In this document: piece by piece, positions 53,138-63,048 of the stretch | Layout of the letters: each line of letters starts with the position of its first letter | Position numbering within the stretch: the stretch's first letter is position 1 | Assembly (NCBI RefSeq): GCF_900177655.1 | Contig: NZ_FXWK01000001.1 | Location: 682,001-746,000 of the forward strand | Length of the DNA: 64,000 nucleotides | Source: Devosia lucknowensis | GTDB taxonomy: Bacteria; Pseudomonadota; Alphaproteobacteria; Rhizobiales; Devosiaceae | Reading direction: 5' to 3' | The notes under the pieces: generated by a model | What the model was told of the DNA's origin: nothing | Database searches by the model: none | The model's input: only the letters and a program-made list of their open reading frames with translations | Made by a program: the position numbers and the translations under genes

Positions 53138-54013
53138 ATGCTGCGTGGTTCGATTACGGCTCTCATCACCCCCATGCGCGATGGGGCCGTGGATGAGAAA
53201 GCCTTCGCCAGCTTTGTCGAATGGCAGATATCGGAAGGCACGCATGGCCTCGTTCCCGTCGGCACCACTGGCGAAAGCCCCACCGTCAGCCACGAAGAAC
53301 ACCATCGCATCGTGAAGCTCTGCATCGAGGTCGCAAACGGTCGCGTCCCGGTGATCGCTGGGGCCGGCTCGAATGCCACCGCCGAGGCCGTTTCGCTGGC
53401 CCAGCATGCCGAAAAGTCCGGCGCCGATGCGGTCCTTTCGGTCGTCCCCTATTACAACAAGCCCAACCAGGAAGGCCTGTTTCAGCATTTCTCCGCGGTG
53501 GCGAAGTCTGTCGGCATCCCGATCGTGCTCTATTCCGTGCCCGGCCGCACCACGGTCGACCTAACCGTCGATACCATCGTCCGGCTGCGCGATGCCCATT
53601 CGAACATCATCGGCGTCAAGGATGCCACCGGTAACCTCGAGCGTGCCAGCATGCAGCGGTCCCGTCTGGGCAAGGATTTCATCCTGCTGTCCGGCGACGA
53701 CAGCACCGCGCTGGGCTTCAATGCCCATGGTGGACACGGCTGCATCTCGGTCACGGCCAACGTCGCTCCGCGCCTTTGTTCGCAGATGCAGGAGCTTTCG
53801 CTGGCCGGTGACTTCATTGCCGCCCGCGAGATCAACGACAAGCTGGCTTATCTCCACAAGGATCTCTTCATGGAGCCCAATCCTTCGCCAGCCAAGTATG
53901 TCGCCAACCGCCTCAATCTTTGCGCCAACGAGATGCGACTGCCGCTCGTCCCGGTCAGCAAGCCCACGGCCGACGCCATGGACTTTGCAATGCGCCACGC
54001 CGGCCTTATCTAA
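53138..54013 (+). CDS. dapA: 4-hydroxy-tetrahydrodipicolinate synthase
   Basis: 291 residues. DapA condenses pyruvate with aspartate semialdehyde, the first committed step to lysine and diaminopimelate. The Schiff-base lysine is K161 (GVKDATGN). Y132 (LYSVPGRT; usually YNVPGRT) and the T44-T45 site (VGTTGESPT) are in place, and [11 protein letters not shown] is intact. The ATG at 53138 follows GAGGAA at 11 nt. It begins the core block shared by Rhizobiales (dapA-smpB). The 165-bp upstream gap is shared with the divergent hydrolase gene. Confidence 0.96.
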   Translation: MLRGSITALITPMRDGAVDEKAFASFVEWQISEGTHGLVPVGTTGESPTVSHEEHHRIVKLCIEVANGRVPVIAGAGSNATAEAVSLAQHAEKSGADAVLSVVPYYNKPNQEGLFQHFSAVAKSVGIPIVLYSVPGRTTVDLTVDTIVRLRDAHSNIIGVKDATGNLERASMQRSRLGKDFILLSGDDSTALGFNAHGGHGCISVTANVAPRLCSQMQELSLAGDFIAAREINDKLAYLHKDLFMEPNPSPAKYVANRLNLCANEMRLPLVPVSKPTADAMDFAMRHAGLI

Positions 54014-54087
54014 GAGGCGAACACTTCATGGCCCGGTCCGCGGACCTGTTCCGTGGGCCGGGCCTTTCATTTCGAGACTTTGCAGCC

Positions 54088-54588
54088 ATGGCCGCCAACA
54101 AGAACGACAAGAACAAGAGTGGGTGGATCAGCCACGGACAGGTGGCCGAAAACCGTCGCGCGCGTTTTGATTATGAGATCGGCGACACGATCGAGGCCGG
54201 CATTGTCCTCACCGGCACGGAAGTCAAATCCCTGCGCCTAGGCAAGGCCCAGATCGCCGAATCCTACGCTTCGCCCGAGCGCGGCGAACTCTGGCTGATC
54301 AATTCCCATATCCCGGAATATCTGCAGGCCAACCGGTTCAACCACGAAGAAAAGCGTCCGCGAAAACTTCTTGTCAGCAAGAAGCAGCTGGCCAGGCTTG
54401 ATCAGGAAGTCGCGCGCGCCGGCAACACCATCGTTCCGCTCAAGCTCTTCTTCAACGATCAGGGCAAGGCCAAGCTGCTGATCGGCGTCGGCAAGGGCAA
54501 GAAGAACTACGACAAGCGCGCTACTGCCCGCGATCGCGACTGGAACCGCGACAAGGCCCGCATCATGAAGGAAGGCGGGCGGGGCTGA
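54088..54588 (+). CDS. smpB: SsrA-binding protein SmpB
   Basis: 166 residues. SmpB carries tmRNA to stalled ribosomes for trans-translation. Conserved parts: [43 protein letters not shown], then [11 protein letters not shown], and the basic C-terminal tail [25 protein letters not shown], which folds into the decoding site. The ATG at 54088 is preferred over in-frame upstream ATGs that overlap dapA. It lies 74 bp after dapA on the same strand. Confidence 0.96.
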   Translation: MAANKNDKNKSGWISHGQVAENRRARFDYEIGDTIEAGIVLTGTEVKSLRLGKAQIAESYASPERGELWLINSHIPEYLQANRFNHEEKRPRKLLVSKKQLARLDQEVARAGNTIVPLKLFFNDQGKAKLLIGVGKGKKNYDKRATARDRDWNRDKARIMKEGGRG

Positions 54589-54687
54589 CTTCGCAGACGG
54601 TTCGCGGAGCGAATGCCTGGCTCCGGTGGAGCCGGGCAAGTCCAGAAGGCCGCTGGAGCTATGCTGCCGTGGCCAGGACCAAAGGGC

Positions 54688-54710
54688 AAATCTCTCAGGT
54701 GGAGAGATTT
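54688..54710. repeat. Dispersed palindrome, family 3, second copy
   Basis: AAATCTCTC (54688-54696) pairs with GAGAGATTT (54702-54710). The flank GAGGTGAGCAGGCCATGA that follows is shared, with small changes, by the copy at 56029. Compensating changes in the arms (CGCTCC/GGAGCG versus CTCTC/GAGAG) show that pairing is kept. Confidence 0.75.
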
Positions 54711-54766
54711 GAGGTGAGCAGGCCATGAGTTCTATGCTCGAATGGCGGGCTGCCTCCGCGACCCCG

Positions 54767-54858
54767 ATCGTCATCCCCGGGCTTGACCCGAGGACCCTTC
54801 ACTTAGCGATTTTGCAGCGAAGTACAGAGCCCTCGGGTCAAGCCCGAGGGTGACGGAT
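54767..54858. repeat. Dispersed palindrome, family 1, large inverted pair
   Basis: Two family 1 units lie head to head: CCGGGCTTGACCCGAGG at 54778-54794 and CCCTCGGGTCAAGCCCGAGGG at 54830-54850. Flanks ATCGTCAT and TGACGGAT extend the pairing, giving arms of about 28 bp around a 35-bp centre. It lies between the smpB 3' end and the convergent NYN gene, so it could serve as a bidirectional transcription barrier. Together with the family 3 copy it accounts for most of the 279-bp gap. Confidence 0.78.
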
Positions 54859-54867
54859 CAAGCGGGA

Positions 54868-55419
54868 TCAAGCCTCGACCGGCCGCTGCACCTGGGGCCT
54901 GCCGACCGTTTTGGCCAGTTCAGCCACATCCATGAAAAAGTCGGCCTGCCGTCTGAGATCGTCGGAAATCATCGGCGTCGAGGTGGTCAGCGTCGACACC
55001 ACCGTCACCCGCTTGCCCTTGCGCTGCAGCGCCGCCACCAGCGCGGTGAAATCGCCGTCGCCAGAAAACAGCACCAAATGATCGTAGTAGGGTGACTGTT
55101 CGAGCGCATCGACGGTGAGCTCGATGTCCATGTTGCCCTTCACCTTGCGACGGCCCATGGAGTCGGTGAATTCCTTGGCGGGCTTTGTCACCACGGTATA
55201 GCCGTTATAGTCGAGCCAATCGATCAGCGGACGGATCGAGGAATATTCCTGATCCTCGACGAGCGCCGTGTAGTAGTTGGCGCGCAGCAGATAAGCCTTC
55301 GAACTGAATTCGGTCAGGAGCTTGCGGTAGTCGATATCGACGCCGATGGCCTTGGAGGTGGCGTAGAGGTTCGCCCCGTCGATGAAGAGAGCAATCTTCT
55401 CGCGCGGATCAATGGCCAT
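54868..55419 (-). CDS. NYN domain protein (LabA/DUF88 family)
   Basis: 183 residues from the ATG at 55419 (GGAG 7 nt upstream). PIN-like NYN fold with acidic residues of a metal-dependent nuclease: D14 (LFIDGANLYA), D98 (KGNMDIELTVDAL), and D121 and D123 (LFSGDGDFTALV). VTVVST and LRRQADFFMDVAEL follow. Relatives are putative RNases acting on rRNA or tRNA. It is a regular member of the smpB-rpoZ neighbourhood in Rhizobiales, here on the opposite strand. Actual substrate unknown. Confidence 0.92.
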   Translation of the reverse strand: MAIDPREKIALFIDGANLYATSKAIGVDIDYRKLLTEFSSKAYLLRANYYTALVEDQEYSSIRPLIDWLDYNGYTVVTKPAKEFTDSMGRRKVKGNMDIELTVDALEQSPYYDHLVLFSGDGDFTALVAALQRKGKRVTVVSTLTTSTPMISDDLRRQADFFMDVAELAKTVGRPQVQRPVEA

Positions 55420-55641
55420 AAATGAACTCCCGAACAGGGCAGGGGACTGCCGACGCTGCAATTGGCCCCGGGCGGCGACAATAAATTCCGCCGGTATCTT
55501 TAAAATCGTAAATGCTCTTCGCACATTCCCAATGCCGCGTAAAGCAGGTGCTTCTGCAGGGTCCATGGCCCGCCAAGCCTTGTCATTGCGACCTTCATCG
55601 TGTATTGCGGCCATTCTTTCCCCCCAAGTGTGGAGACGTTC

Positions 55642-56010
55642 GTGGCACGCGTCACCGTTGAAGACTGCATCGAAAAGGTCGAGAATCGCTTCGATCTCGT
55701 CCTCATGGCCGCCCATCGCGCGCGCATGATTTCCTCCGGCGGCCAGATCACCGTTCCGCGCGACAACGACAAGAATCCCGTCGTTGCCCTGCGTGAAATC
55801 GGCGACGGCACCATTTCTCCTGAAGATCTGCACGAGGACCTGATCCATTCGCTGCAGAAGTATGTCGAGGTCGACGAGCCCGAAACCAGCGCCGCTCCGA
55901 TGATCGAGAGCGCCGGTGACGATGACGCGATCAACTTCGACACCATCAGCGAAGAAGAACTGCTGCGCGGCATCGAAAGCCTCGCCCCGCCCGAAAGGCG
56001 CGATGACTGA
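55642..56010 (+). CDS. rpoZ: DNA-directed RNA polymerase omega subunit
   Basis: 122 residues from the GTG at 55642, with GGAG 6 nt upstream; the upstream ATG at 55600 would add a non-conserved 14-residue extension. Omega helps assemble the beta' subunit and, with ppGpp, tunes initiation. Conserved: [33 protein letters not shown] and [10 protein letters not shown]. The C-terminus is acidic, as in alphaproteobacterial omega. It precedes the (p)ppGpp synthetase gene, the common rpoZ-rsh pairing. Confidence 0.96.
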   Translation: MARVTVEDCIEKVENRFDLVLMAAHRARMISSGGQITVPRDNDKNPVVALREIGDGTISPEDLHEDLIHSLQKYVEVDEPETSAAPMIESAGDDDAINFDTISEEELLRGIESLAPPERRDD

Positions 56011-56028
56011 GAGCCGTCCCGCAAGGGC

Positions 56029-56051
56029 AAATCGCGCCAGTGGAGCGATTT
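56029..56051. repeat. Dispersed palindrome, family 3, third copy
   Basis: AAATCGC (56029-56035) pairs with GCGATTT (56045-56051), with GCC and GGA as partly paired inner bases. The flank GAGGCGAGCAGGCCACGA and TCGAATGGCG further on match the copy at 54688. It fills part of the 221-bp gap between rpoZ and the (p)ppGpp synthetase gene. Confidence 0.72.
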
Positions 56052-56231
56052 GAGGCGAGCAGGCCACGAAAGCTACGCTTGAGAGGCAGCTCGAATGGCG
56101 AGCGGTGGAGGTTCCGGCCTTGCGGCTCACCTCGATCCGATTATATCAGGGAGCGTCCGGCATGCGTCGGGCGCTCTTTTCATTTCTGATACAGGCGCTA
56201 AGCTCACATCGGCGAGCGAGCGGCTACTCCC

Positions 56232-58511
56232 ATGATGCGTCAGTACGAGCTTGTCGAACGCGTTCAGGCCTATAACCCGAACGCCGACGAGCAATTGTTG
56301 AACAAGGCCTATGTCTACGCCATGCAAAAGCATGGCTCGCAGAAGCGCGCCTCGGGCGACCCCTACTTCAATCATCCGCTCGAAGTGGCGGCCATCCTCA
56401 CCGAGCTCAAGCTCGATGACGCATCCATTGCGGTTGGTCTCCTGCACGACACCATCGAGGATACCGACGCCACGCGGGCCGAGATCGACCAGCTCTTTGG
56501 CGGCGAGATCGGCACTATCGTCGATGGCCTGACCAAGATCGAGCGCCTCAATCTGGTCAGCCGCGAGGAAGCCCAGGCGGAAAACCTGCGCAAGCTGCTG
56601 CTCGCCATCAGCCAGGACGTTCGCGTGCTTTTGGTCAAGCTCGCTGATCGCCTGCACAACATGCGTACCCTGCAGTTCATGGCGCCTGAAAAGCAGCGCC
56701 GTATCGCCCAGGAAACCATGGATATCTATGCGCCGCTCGCTGGCCGCATGGGTATGCAGGACATGCGAAACGAGCTCGAGGATCTCAGCTTCAGAATCCT
56801 GCAGCCCGATCACTACGAGGCCATAACCGCCCGTCTCGATCAGATGCAGGCCGACAATCGCGAGACCATCGATACCATTACCGCCGAGTTGAGCGAGCGC
56901 CTGGCCGAAGCCGGTATCACCGCGCGGGTCAAGGCGCGCGTGAAGTCACCCTATTCGATTTTCTCCAAGATCGAGCGCAAGTCGATTGCGCTCGAACAGC
57001 TGTCGGACATGATCGGTTTCCGCGTCGTCGTGCAGTCCGAGGAGGAGTGCTACCGCACGGTCGGTCTTGTTCATATGACCTGGAAAGTCGTGCCTGGCCG
57101 GTTCAAGGACTATATCTCGGTCCCCAAGCACAATGACTACCAGTCCATCCACACCACCATCGTCGGCCCGAGCCGCCAGCGCGTGGAACTGCAGATCCGC
57201 ACCGAGGCCATGGATCGCGTGGCCGAATTCGGCATCGCCGCGCATGCCCTCTACAAGGATGGCGCGTCGGCCAATCTTGGCCGCATCGAGATGGAATCGC
57301 ATGCCTATGGCTCGTTGCGCCAGACCATCAGCCATCTGACGTCGGGCATTTCGACCGAGGACTTCCTCGAATACACCAAGCTCGAGCTGTTCCAGGATCA
57401 GGTGTTCTGCTTCACCCCCCGTGGGCGGCTCATTGCCTTGCCCCGTGGCGCGACGCCCATCGATTTTGCCTATGCCCTCCATACCGATATCGGCGACACC
57501 TGTGTCGGCGCCAAGATCAATGGCCTGATCCTGCCGCTGGTCACCCAGCTGCGCTCGGGCGACGAAGTCGAAATCCTGCGCGATCAGAACCACCGCCCGC
57601 CATCGAACTGGATCGGTATTGCCGCCACCGGCAAGGCGCGCGCTGCTATTCGCCGTGCCGTGCGCCAGGCCGCCGCCCAGCGTGCCTATGCATTGGGCGA
57701 GCACGTGCTCAACATGATGCTCGAGCGCGAAGGCGTAATGCTCGATGAGAGCGAGGCTAAGGTACTTGCCGAGGTCCTCGAACAGCAGAACAAGCGTGAC
57801 CTGTTGATTTCGGTCGGCGAAGGCAAGATTGGGTCCGAGCCGCTGTCGGCCGCTCTTGCCCAGGTCAAGGGCCTCCGCAAGCGCCGTCGCAAGCTGGACC
57901 TGCCGGTGGCCGATACGGCGGACGGCTGGTTCGCCCTGCGCGGCTCCGACCAGTTCCGCTTCCGCGTGCCCGGCGGCCAGCGCTCCGGACCACAGGCCAA
58001 GGCGGCCCTGGCCCAGCTCGATTTCCATACGCCCGTTACCGTATCGGGGGAAGGGATCGTCCCGGGCGACCGCCTCGTGGGCATTCTCGAGACGCACAAC
58101 CCGCTGACCGTCTATCCTATTCACTCGGATGCGCTGATCGCCAAGCACGACAGCGATGTCGCCTGGGTCGATGTGCGTTGGAACATCGGCCGGAGCGAGG
58201 AAAAGCTTTATCCCACGGTCATCTCGATGGAATCGGTCAATCGACCGGGATCGCTGGCGCAGATTTCCTCTGCCATCGCAGCGTGCGACGCCAACATCAA
58301 CAATCTGGTCATGCGGATGATTTCGCCGGACTTCCACCAGATGATCTTTGAAATCGAAGTGCGCGACCTTGCGCAACTGACCGATGTTCTGGCAACGCTC
58401 AAGCGCAGTCCTGGCCTGTCCGCCGTCCAGCGGGCCGGTATCAGGGAGTCTGGAATGATCTCCACCCTCGAATGGGATGGCAGTGTCGATAGGAGTGCGC
58501 GCGATGCATAG
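56232..58511 (+). CDS. relA: Bifunctional (p)ppGpp synthetase/hydrolase (Rsh/RelA-SpoT)
   Basis: 759 residues. The HD hydrolase domain carries H48 (YFNHPLEVA) and H72-D73 with LHDTIEDT. The synthetase domain has [23 protein letters not shown] and [20 protein letters not shown]. The TGS domain reads [42 protein letters not shown]-terminal ACT domain follows ([20 protein letters not shown]). Both activities look intact, as expected for the single Rsh of Rhizobiales that runs the stringent response. The 3' end overlaps pyrE by 8 bp. Confidence 0.96.
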   Translation: MMRQYELVERVQAYNPNADEQLLNKAYVYAMQKHGSQKRASGDPYFNHPLEVAAILTELKLDDASIAVGLLHDTIEDTDATRAEIDQLFGGEIGTIVDGLTKIERLNLVSREEAQAENLRKLLLAISQDVRVLLVKLADRLHNMRTLQFMAPEKQRRIAQETMDIYAPLAGRMGMQDMRNELEDLSFRILQPDHYEAITARLDQMQADNRETIDTITAELSERLAEAGITARVKARVKSPYSIFSKIERKSIALEQLSDMIGFRVVVQSEEECYRTVGLVHMTWKVVPGRFKDYISVPKHNDYQSIHTTIVGPSRQRVELQIRTEAMDRVAEFGIAAHALYKDGASANLGRIEMESHAYGSLRQTISHLTSGISTEDFLEYTKLELFQDQVFCFTPRGRLIALPRGATPIDFAYALHTDIGDTCVGAKINGLILPLVTQLRSGDEVEILRDQNHRPPSNWIGIAATGKARAAIRRAVRQAAAQRAYALGEHVLNMMLEREGVMLDESEAKVLAEVLEQQNKRDLLISVGEGKIGSEPLSAALAQVKGLRKRRRKLDLPVADTADGWFALRGSDQFRFRVPGGQRSGPQAKAALAQLDFHTPVTVSGEGIVPGDRLVGILETHNPLTVYPIHSDALIAKHDSDVAWVDVRWNIGRSEEKLYPTVISMESVNRPGSLAQISSAIAACDANINNLVMRMISPDFHQMIFEIEVRDLAQLTDVLATLKRSPGLSAVQRAGIRESGMISTLEWDGSVDRSARDA

Positions 58512-59094
58512 GGACGAAGTACTGCAGGTTTTCCGCGATTGCGGCGCCATGCTTGAAGGACACTTCATTCTGTCCTCGGGTCTGCGTTCGCCGGTATTCC
58601 TGCAGAAGGCCCGCGTCTTTCAGTATCCTGCCCAGACCGAAAAGCTCTGCAAGGCGCTGGCGGAAAAGATCCGTGCCGAGATCCCCGGTGTCACCAAGGT
58701 GGTTTCACCCGCTATCGGTGGCATCATTCCCGGCTATGAAACATCCCGCCACCTCGGCGTTCCCGCACTCTACACCGAGCGTGTCGATGGTCAGTTCGAA
58801 CTGCGCCGCGGCTTCGAAATCTCGGCCGACGACAAGGTCGTGGTCGTCGAAGACATCGTATCGACGGGCCTGTCGATCCGGGAGTGCGTCGATGCGCTGC
58901 GCAAGATTGGCGCCAATGTCGTGGCAGCCGCCTGCCTCATCGACCGCTCGGGCGGCGAGGCCGATGTCGGCGTGCCCTTGGTCAAGCTGATCGATTTCAA
59001 AGTGCCGGCCTATCCTGCCGATCAGTTGCCCCCCGAACTCGCCGCCATCCCCGCCATCAAGCCCGGCAGCCGCGGCATTCAGGGTGTGAAATAG
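58504..59094 (+). CDS. pyrE: Orotate phosphoribosyltransferase
   Basis: 196 residues from the ATG at 58504, which overlaps the end of the (p)ppGpp synthetase gene. PyrE makes OMP from orotate and PRPP in pyrimidine synthesis. [21 protein letters not shown] is the substrate-binding N-terminal part. The PRPP motif is [29 protein letters not shown]-like [21 protein letters not shown] is also present. Length and motifs fit the longer alphaproteobacterial form. Confidence 0.95.
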   Translation: MHRDEVLQVFRDCGAMLEGHFILSSGLRSPVFLQKARVFQYPAQTEKLCKALAEKIRAEIPGVTKVVSPAIGGIIPGYETSRHLGVPALYTERVDGQFELRRGFEISADDKVVVVEDIVSTGLSIRECVDALRKIGANVVAAACLIDRSGGEADVGVPLVKLIDFKVPAYPADQLPPELAAIPAIKPGSRGIQGVK

Positions 59095-59106
59095 TGCCTG
59101 CCCAAG

Positions 59107-59219
59107 CCCCCACCCAACGTCCTCCTGCCAGGATGAGGAGTCGGGCTGGTGGTTTTGGCGCTTCATCGCTCCAGGCGCAGTCCTGTTCGTCTCCCTTGAA
59201 GTGGGAGGCTAGGTGGGGG
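59107..59219. repeat. Long-range inverted repeat between pyrE and acpS
   Basis: CCCCCACC (59107-59114) pairs with GGTGGGGG (59212-59219). Inside lie CTCCTGCCAGGATGAGGAG and CTCCCTTGAAGTGGGAG, two further hairpins. The layout resembles Rhizobiales intergenic mosaic repeats. It fills the 151-bp gap and contains no gene. Confidence 0.6.
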
Positions 59220-59245
59220 GCCTTCTCGGGCCAGGGAACAAAAGA

Positions 59246-59647
59246 ATGATCATCGGCCTCGGCTCCGACCTCATCCAGATCCACCGCGTCCAGCAGACGC
59301 TGGACCGCCACGGCGATCGCTTCACCCAGCGCTGCTTCACCGAGATTGAACGGCGCAAGTCCGATCGCCGCGCTCAGCGCGCCGCTTCCTACGCCAAGCG
59401 CTTCGCCGCCAAGGAAGCGTGTTCCAAGGCTCTGGGAACCGGCATTTCCTGGGGTGTCTACTGGCGCGACATGGGGGTCGTGAACCTGCCCTCGGGCAAG
59501 CCCACCATGCAGCTGACCAACGGTGCGGCAAAGGCTCTCGCCCGGCTTGTTCCCGATGGGCACGAGCCCCATATCCACTTGACCATCACCGACGATGCGG
59601 GGCTGGCCCAGGCCTTCGTCATCATCGAGGCCCTGCCGATCAAGTAA
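59246..59647 (+). CDS. acpS: Holo-[acyl-carrier-protein] synthase
   Basis: 133 residues. AcpS moves 4'-phosphopantetheine from CoA to apo-[18 protein letters not shown] contains the magnesium-binding D8, and [16 protein letters not shown] contains E57 and the conserved KEAxxKALG signature. [13 protein letters not shown] and HIHLTITDD complete the fold. The ATG at 59246 follows an A-rich AACAAAAGA spacer with GGGA about 11 nt upstream. It is next to lepB as in most Alphaproteobacteria; pdxJ, often its neighbour, is absent here. Confidence 0.95.
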   Translation: MIIGLGSDLIQIHRVQQTLDRHGDRFTQRCFTEIERRKSDRRAQRAASYAKRFAAKEACSKALGTGISWGVYWRDMGVVNLPSGKPTMQLTNGAAKALARLVPDGHEPHIHLTITDDAGLAQAFVIIEALPIK

Positions 59648-59730
59648 GCGTGGCGCGGGGCCTCATCAATCACGTTGACCCAGGGCGGGCAAACGCCTAA
59701 CCCTTCCGCACCGCATATCCGGGAAGAAAT

Positions 59731-60555
59731 ATGAGCCAGCCTGCCGAAAAGCCTGTCAAGAAGTCCGCCGCCAACGAGTGGGTGGAAACCTTCGTGGTGA
59801 TCGTCGAGGCGCTGCTCATCGCCATCGTCCTGCGCTTCTTCCTCTACCAGCCGTTTTCCATCCCCACGGCCTCCATGCAGCAGACGCTGATGATCGGCGA
59901 CTACTTCGTCGCCAACAAATACGTCTGGGGCTATGGCAAGCATTCGTTCTCGCTGGGCCGCTACGGCGACTTCGCCCTGCTCGATTTCGAATTGCCCATC
60001 AACAACCGCATTTTCGGTCGCGAGCCCAATCGCGGCGACATCGCCGTGTTCCGCCCGGTGCCGCAGACCATGGAATACATCAAGCGCGTCGTCGGTCTGC
60101 CCGGCGACACCATCCAGATGCGCGACGGCCGTCTCTACATCAACGGCACGATGGTGGAGCGCGAGGAGGTCGGCAAGGCGCTCGACACCGACAGCAACGG
60201 CGACACCCGTGAAGTCACCATCTACCGTGAGACCTTCCCTGAAGGCACGACGCACCTGATCCAGGAAATCGGCGACAATCTCTCGCTCGACAATACGCCC
60301 GAATATGTCGTGCCCGCCGGCCACTACTTCATGATGGGCGATAACCGCGATCGCTCCGCCGACAGCCGCGTCCTCAGCCAGGTTGGTTACGTCCCTGCGG
60401 TGAACCTGATCGCCAAGGCCGAGGCCCGCTTCTTCTCCATCAAGGACAACCTGCCGCCCTGGCAGGTCTGGCAGTGGCCTGCCAATGTCCGCTGGAACCG
60501 CATGTTCACGTCGGTTTACGGCGATCAGCCGGATACCAATCTGGACGCGCCGTGA
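59731..60555 (+). CDS. lepB: Signal peptidase I
   Basis: 274 residues. The enzyme cleaves Sec and Tat signal peptides at the outer face of the inner membrane. One N-terminal TM segment (FVVIVEALLIAIVLRFFLY) is followed by catalytic Ser48 (IPTASMQQTLMIGDY) and Lys118 (YIKRVVGLPGDTIQ), and box E, GHYFMMGDNRDRSADSR. Only one TM helix is present, as usual in alphaproteobacterial LepB. The stop overlaps the rnc start (GTGA). lepB-rnc-era-recO forms a tightly coupled operon. Confidence 0.96.
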   Translation: MSQPAEKPVKKSAANEWVETFVVIVEALLIAIVLRFFLYQPFSIPTASMQQTLMIGDYFVANKYVWGYGKHSFSLGRYGDFALLDFELPINNRIFGREPNRGDIAVFRPVPQTMEYIKRVVGLPGDTIQMRDGRLYINGTMVEREEVGKALDTDSNGDTREVTIYRETFPEGTTHLIQEIGDNLSLDNTPEYVVPAGHYFMMGDNRDRSADSRVLSQVGYVPAVNLIAKAEARFFSIKDNLPPWQVWQWPANVRWNRMFTSVYGDQPDTNLDAP

Positions 60556-61259
60556 GCCGTCGCGACAAGACCCACGAGCGGCTGCAGGCCCGGCTTGGAT
60601 ACACCTTCACCAATGCCGACCTGCTCGAACGCGCGCTGACCCATTCCAGCGCCGTTTCCCCCGGCAAGCGCATCGAGAGGTCCTACCAGCGCCTTGAATT
60701 TTTGGGCGATCGCGTTCTCGGCCTCGTTGTCGCCGACATGCTCTACCAGCGCTATCCCAAATCCAACGAGGGCGAGCTGAGCCGGTCGCTCAACACGCTG
60801 GTGCGCAAGGAAACCTGCGCCGAAATCGCCCGCCAGCTCGATCTGGGCAGGGACATGATCCTGGGTGAAAGCGAAGCCCGCTCGGGGGGCGCCGACAAGG
60901 ACGCCATCCTGGGCGACGTCACCGAAGCCATCATCGGCGCCATATTCTCCGATGGTGGTCTCGAACCGGCGCGGATCTTCATCGAGCAGCACTTCGGGGA
61001 TTACCTGGCCGACGGCCAGGCCAACCGCGCCGACGCCAAGACCACGCTCCAGGAATGGGCGCAGGGCCGCGGCCTTGAGCCTCCCGACTATATCCTGGTC
61101 GAGCGCACCGGCCCCGACCATGCCCCCGAATTCACCATCCGTGTCGACATTGCCGGCTATGATCCGCTGGAGGCCGTAGGCCCATCCAAGAAGATCGCCG
61201 AGCATCGCGTCGCCGAACAGTTTCTCGTCCGCCAGAATGTCTGGAAGGAACGCAAATGA
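60552..61259 (+). CDS. rnc: Ribonuclease III
   Basis: 235 residues from the GTG at 60552, which overlaps the lepB stop. Cleaves double-stranded RNA in rRNA processing and mRNA control. The signature RLEFLGDRVL (47-56) holds E49 and D53; D122 and E125 lie in LGDVTEAIIGAIFSDGG. The double-stranded RNA-binding domain is at about 160-230 (DAKTTLQEWAQGRGLEPPDYIL to GPSKKIAEHRVAEQFL). The stop overlaps the era start by 4 bp. Confidence 0.96.
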   Translation: MSRRDKTHERLQARLGYTFTNADLLERALTHSSAVSPGKRIERSYQRLEFLGDRVLGLVVADMLYQRYPKSNEGELSRSLNTLVRKETCAEIARQLDLGRDMILGESEARSGGADKDAILGDVTEAIIGAIFSDGGLEPARIFIEQHFGDYLADGQANRADAKTTLQEWAQGRGLEPPDYILVERTGPDHAPEFTIRVDIAGYDPLEAVGPSKKIAEHRVAEQFLVRQNVWKERK

Positions 61260-62179
61260 ATACACCCGACCAGCTTGCCGACACCTCATGCGGCTTCATC
61301 GCCCTCGTCGGCGCACCCAATGCTGGCAAGTCGACGCTGCTCAATGCGCTCGTCGGCACCAAGGTGTCCATCGTCACGCACAAGGCGCAGACCACGCGTT
61401 CGCAGGTACGCGGCGTGCTGACGCTTGAGCAGGCCCAGCTTGTCTTCGTCGACACGCCCGGCATTTTCGCACCCAAGAAGCGGCTCGAGCGCGCCATGGT
61501 CGAAAACGCCTGGGGTGGGGCAGGGGACAGCGACATCGTCGCCTTTATCCTTGATGCCGATCGTGGCGTCACGCCCGATATCGAGACGCTTCTCGAAGGC
61601 CTCGAAAACATCCGCCAGCCCAAGGTGCTGATCCTCAACAAGATCGATACCGTCAAGCACGAGAGCTTGCTCGCCCTCAGCCAGTCGCTCAACGAGCGCC
61701 TGCGTTTTGAAGCCACTTTCATGCTCTCCGCGCTCAAGGGCCACGGGGTGAAGGACTTCATCGACTGGTGCATCAAGCACATTCCGCCCGGCCCGTGGCA
61801 CTTCCCCGAGGATCACCTCACCGACCTGACCATGGCCATCACGGCCGCCGAGATTACGCGCGAAAAGCTGTTCCTGCGCGTCCACGACGAAATCCCCTAT
61901 AATGCCACGGTCGAGACCGAGAGCTTCAAGATCCAGAAGGACGGCTCCTACAAGATCGACCAGGTCGTCTACGTCTCGCGCGAGAGCCACAAGAAGATCG
62001 TGCTCGGCGCCGGCGGACAGACCATCAAGGCCATCGGCGCCGAAAGCCGCCGCGAACTGATGGAAATGTACGAGGTGCCGATCCACCTCTTCCTTTTCGT
62101 AAAGGTCCGCGAGAAGTGGGCCGAGGACCCGGAACGCTATCGCGAGATGGGCCTGGAATTTCCGCATGGGAAGGGATGA
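61256..62179 (+). CDS. era: GTPase Era
   Basis: 307 residues. Era binds 16S rRNA and helps 30S assembly at the membrane. GTPase motifs: G1 GAPNAGKS (19-26), G2 around TTRSQVRG, G3 DTPG (66-69), G4 NKID (128-131), G5 SALKG. The C-terminal KH domain is at about 210-300 (YVSRESHKKIVLGAGGQTIKAIGAESRRELMEMY). The start is coupled to rnc (ATGA). Confidence 0.97.
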   Translation: MNTPDQLADTSCGFIALVGAPNAGKSTLLNALVGTKVSIVTHKAQTTRSQVRGVLTLEQAQLVFVDTPGIFAPKKRLERAMVENAWGGAGDSDIVAFILDADRGVTPDIETLLEGLENIRQPKVLILNKIDTVKHESLLALSQSLNERLRFEATFMLSALKGHGVKDFIDWCIKHIPPGPWHFPEDHLTDLTMAITAAEITREKLFLRVHDEIPYNATVETESFKIQKDGSYKIDQVVYVSRESHKKIVLGAGGQTIKAIGAESRRELMEMYEVPIHLFLFVKVREKWAEDPERYREMGLEFPHGKG

Positions 62180-62190
62180 GGCCCTCCTGT

Positions 62191-62211
62191 CCTCTCCCCT
62201 ATGGGGAGAGG
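62191..62211. repeat. Minimal family 2 palindrome carrying the recO ribosome site
   Basis: CCTCTCCCC (62191-62199) pairs perfectly with GGGGAGAGG (62203-62211) around TAT. The 3' arm ends 5 nt before the recO TTG and is its only Shine-Dalgarno sequence, so folding would hide the ribosome site. Confidence 0.85.
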
Positions 62212-62216
62212 AATAA

Positions 62217-62921
62217 TTGGAATGGACCGGTGAAGCCCTGCTGATTGGCGTCCGCCGCCACGGCGAGTCCAGCGTCATCGCCGAAGCCATGGTCGCCGGG
62301 CGGGGCCGCTATGCCGGTCTCATCCGCGGTGGCCGTTCACCCAAACTGGCTGCAACCCTCCAGCCCGGCAATACGATCCAGCTGACATGGCGCGCCCGCC
62401 TCGAAGACCACCTGGGCACGTTTGCGGTCGAGCCTCTCCAGACCCGCGCAGCGACCCTCTTCGCCGATCGCAAGCGCCTCTACCTCTCCCAGACCGTCTG
62501 CGAACATCTCCATCTTCTGCCCGAGCGCGATCCGCATGATCGTCTTCTGGGCATGGCCCTGTCTTTGCTCGACAACGACCCCGATCCCGTCGCCTTCGCC
62601 CGTTTTGAACTGGCTCTGCTCGACGAACTCGGCTTCGGCCTGGATCTCGAAACCTGCGCCGCCACCGGTACGACGCAAGATCTGACCCATGTTTCGCCGA
62701 GATCCGGCCGAGCCGTCTCCCGCGCCGCTGCCGAGCCCTACAAGGACCGTCTCCTGCCACTGCCGAGCTTCCTCCATGCGCGCGGCAACGCCTCCCCCGA
62801 TGATCTGCGCAATGCTTTTCGGCTGACCGGCCACTTCCTCGACGCGCATGTCTGGTCCGCCCGCCACATCGACGCGCCACCGACACGCGAAAAGCTGATC
62901 GAGATGTTGACGGACCTTTGA
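62217..62921 (+). CDS. recO: DNA repair protein RecO
   Basis: 234 residues from the TTG at 62217; the nearby ATG at 62222 is out of frame. RecO, with RecR, loads RecA on SSB-coated DNA and anneals strands. The N-terminal OB-fold reads MEWTGEALLIGVRRHGESSVIAEAMVAGRGRYAGLIRGGRS. The helical C-terminal domain has FARFELALLDELGFGLDLETCAATG and VSPRSGRAVSRAAAEPYKDRLLPLP; the zinc cysteines of other RecO proteins are largely missing, as in many Alphaproteobacteria. GGAGAGG five bases upstream supports the TTG. Confidence 0.94.
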   Translation: MEWTGEALLIGVRRHGESSVIAEAMVAGRGRYAGLIRGGRSPKLAATLQPGNTIQLTWRARLEDHLGTFAVEPLQTRAATLFADRKRLYLSQTVCEHLHLLPERDPHDRLLGMALSLLDNDPDPVAFARFELALLDELGFGLDLETCAATGTTQDLTHVSPRSGRAVSRAAAEPYKDRLLPLPSFLHARGNASPDDLRNAFRLTGHFLDAHVWSARHIDAPPTREKLIEMLTDL

Positions 62922-63048
62922 CCGGGGTCCGGTTGAGGTGGTCCTGCAAAACCCGCGGAACTCTTGGGCAAAACGCGATTCTCCTGCCTGCTCGGGGAGC
63001 GCCTCGTATATTCTACTTCCCGATTCGTTCTCCTGATCCGAGCACCGC

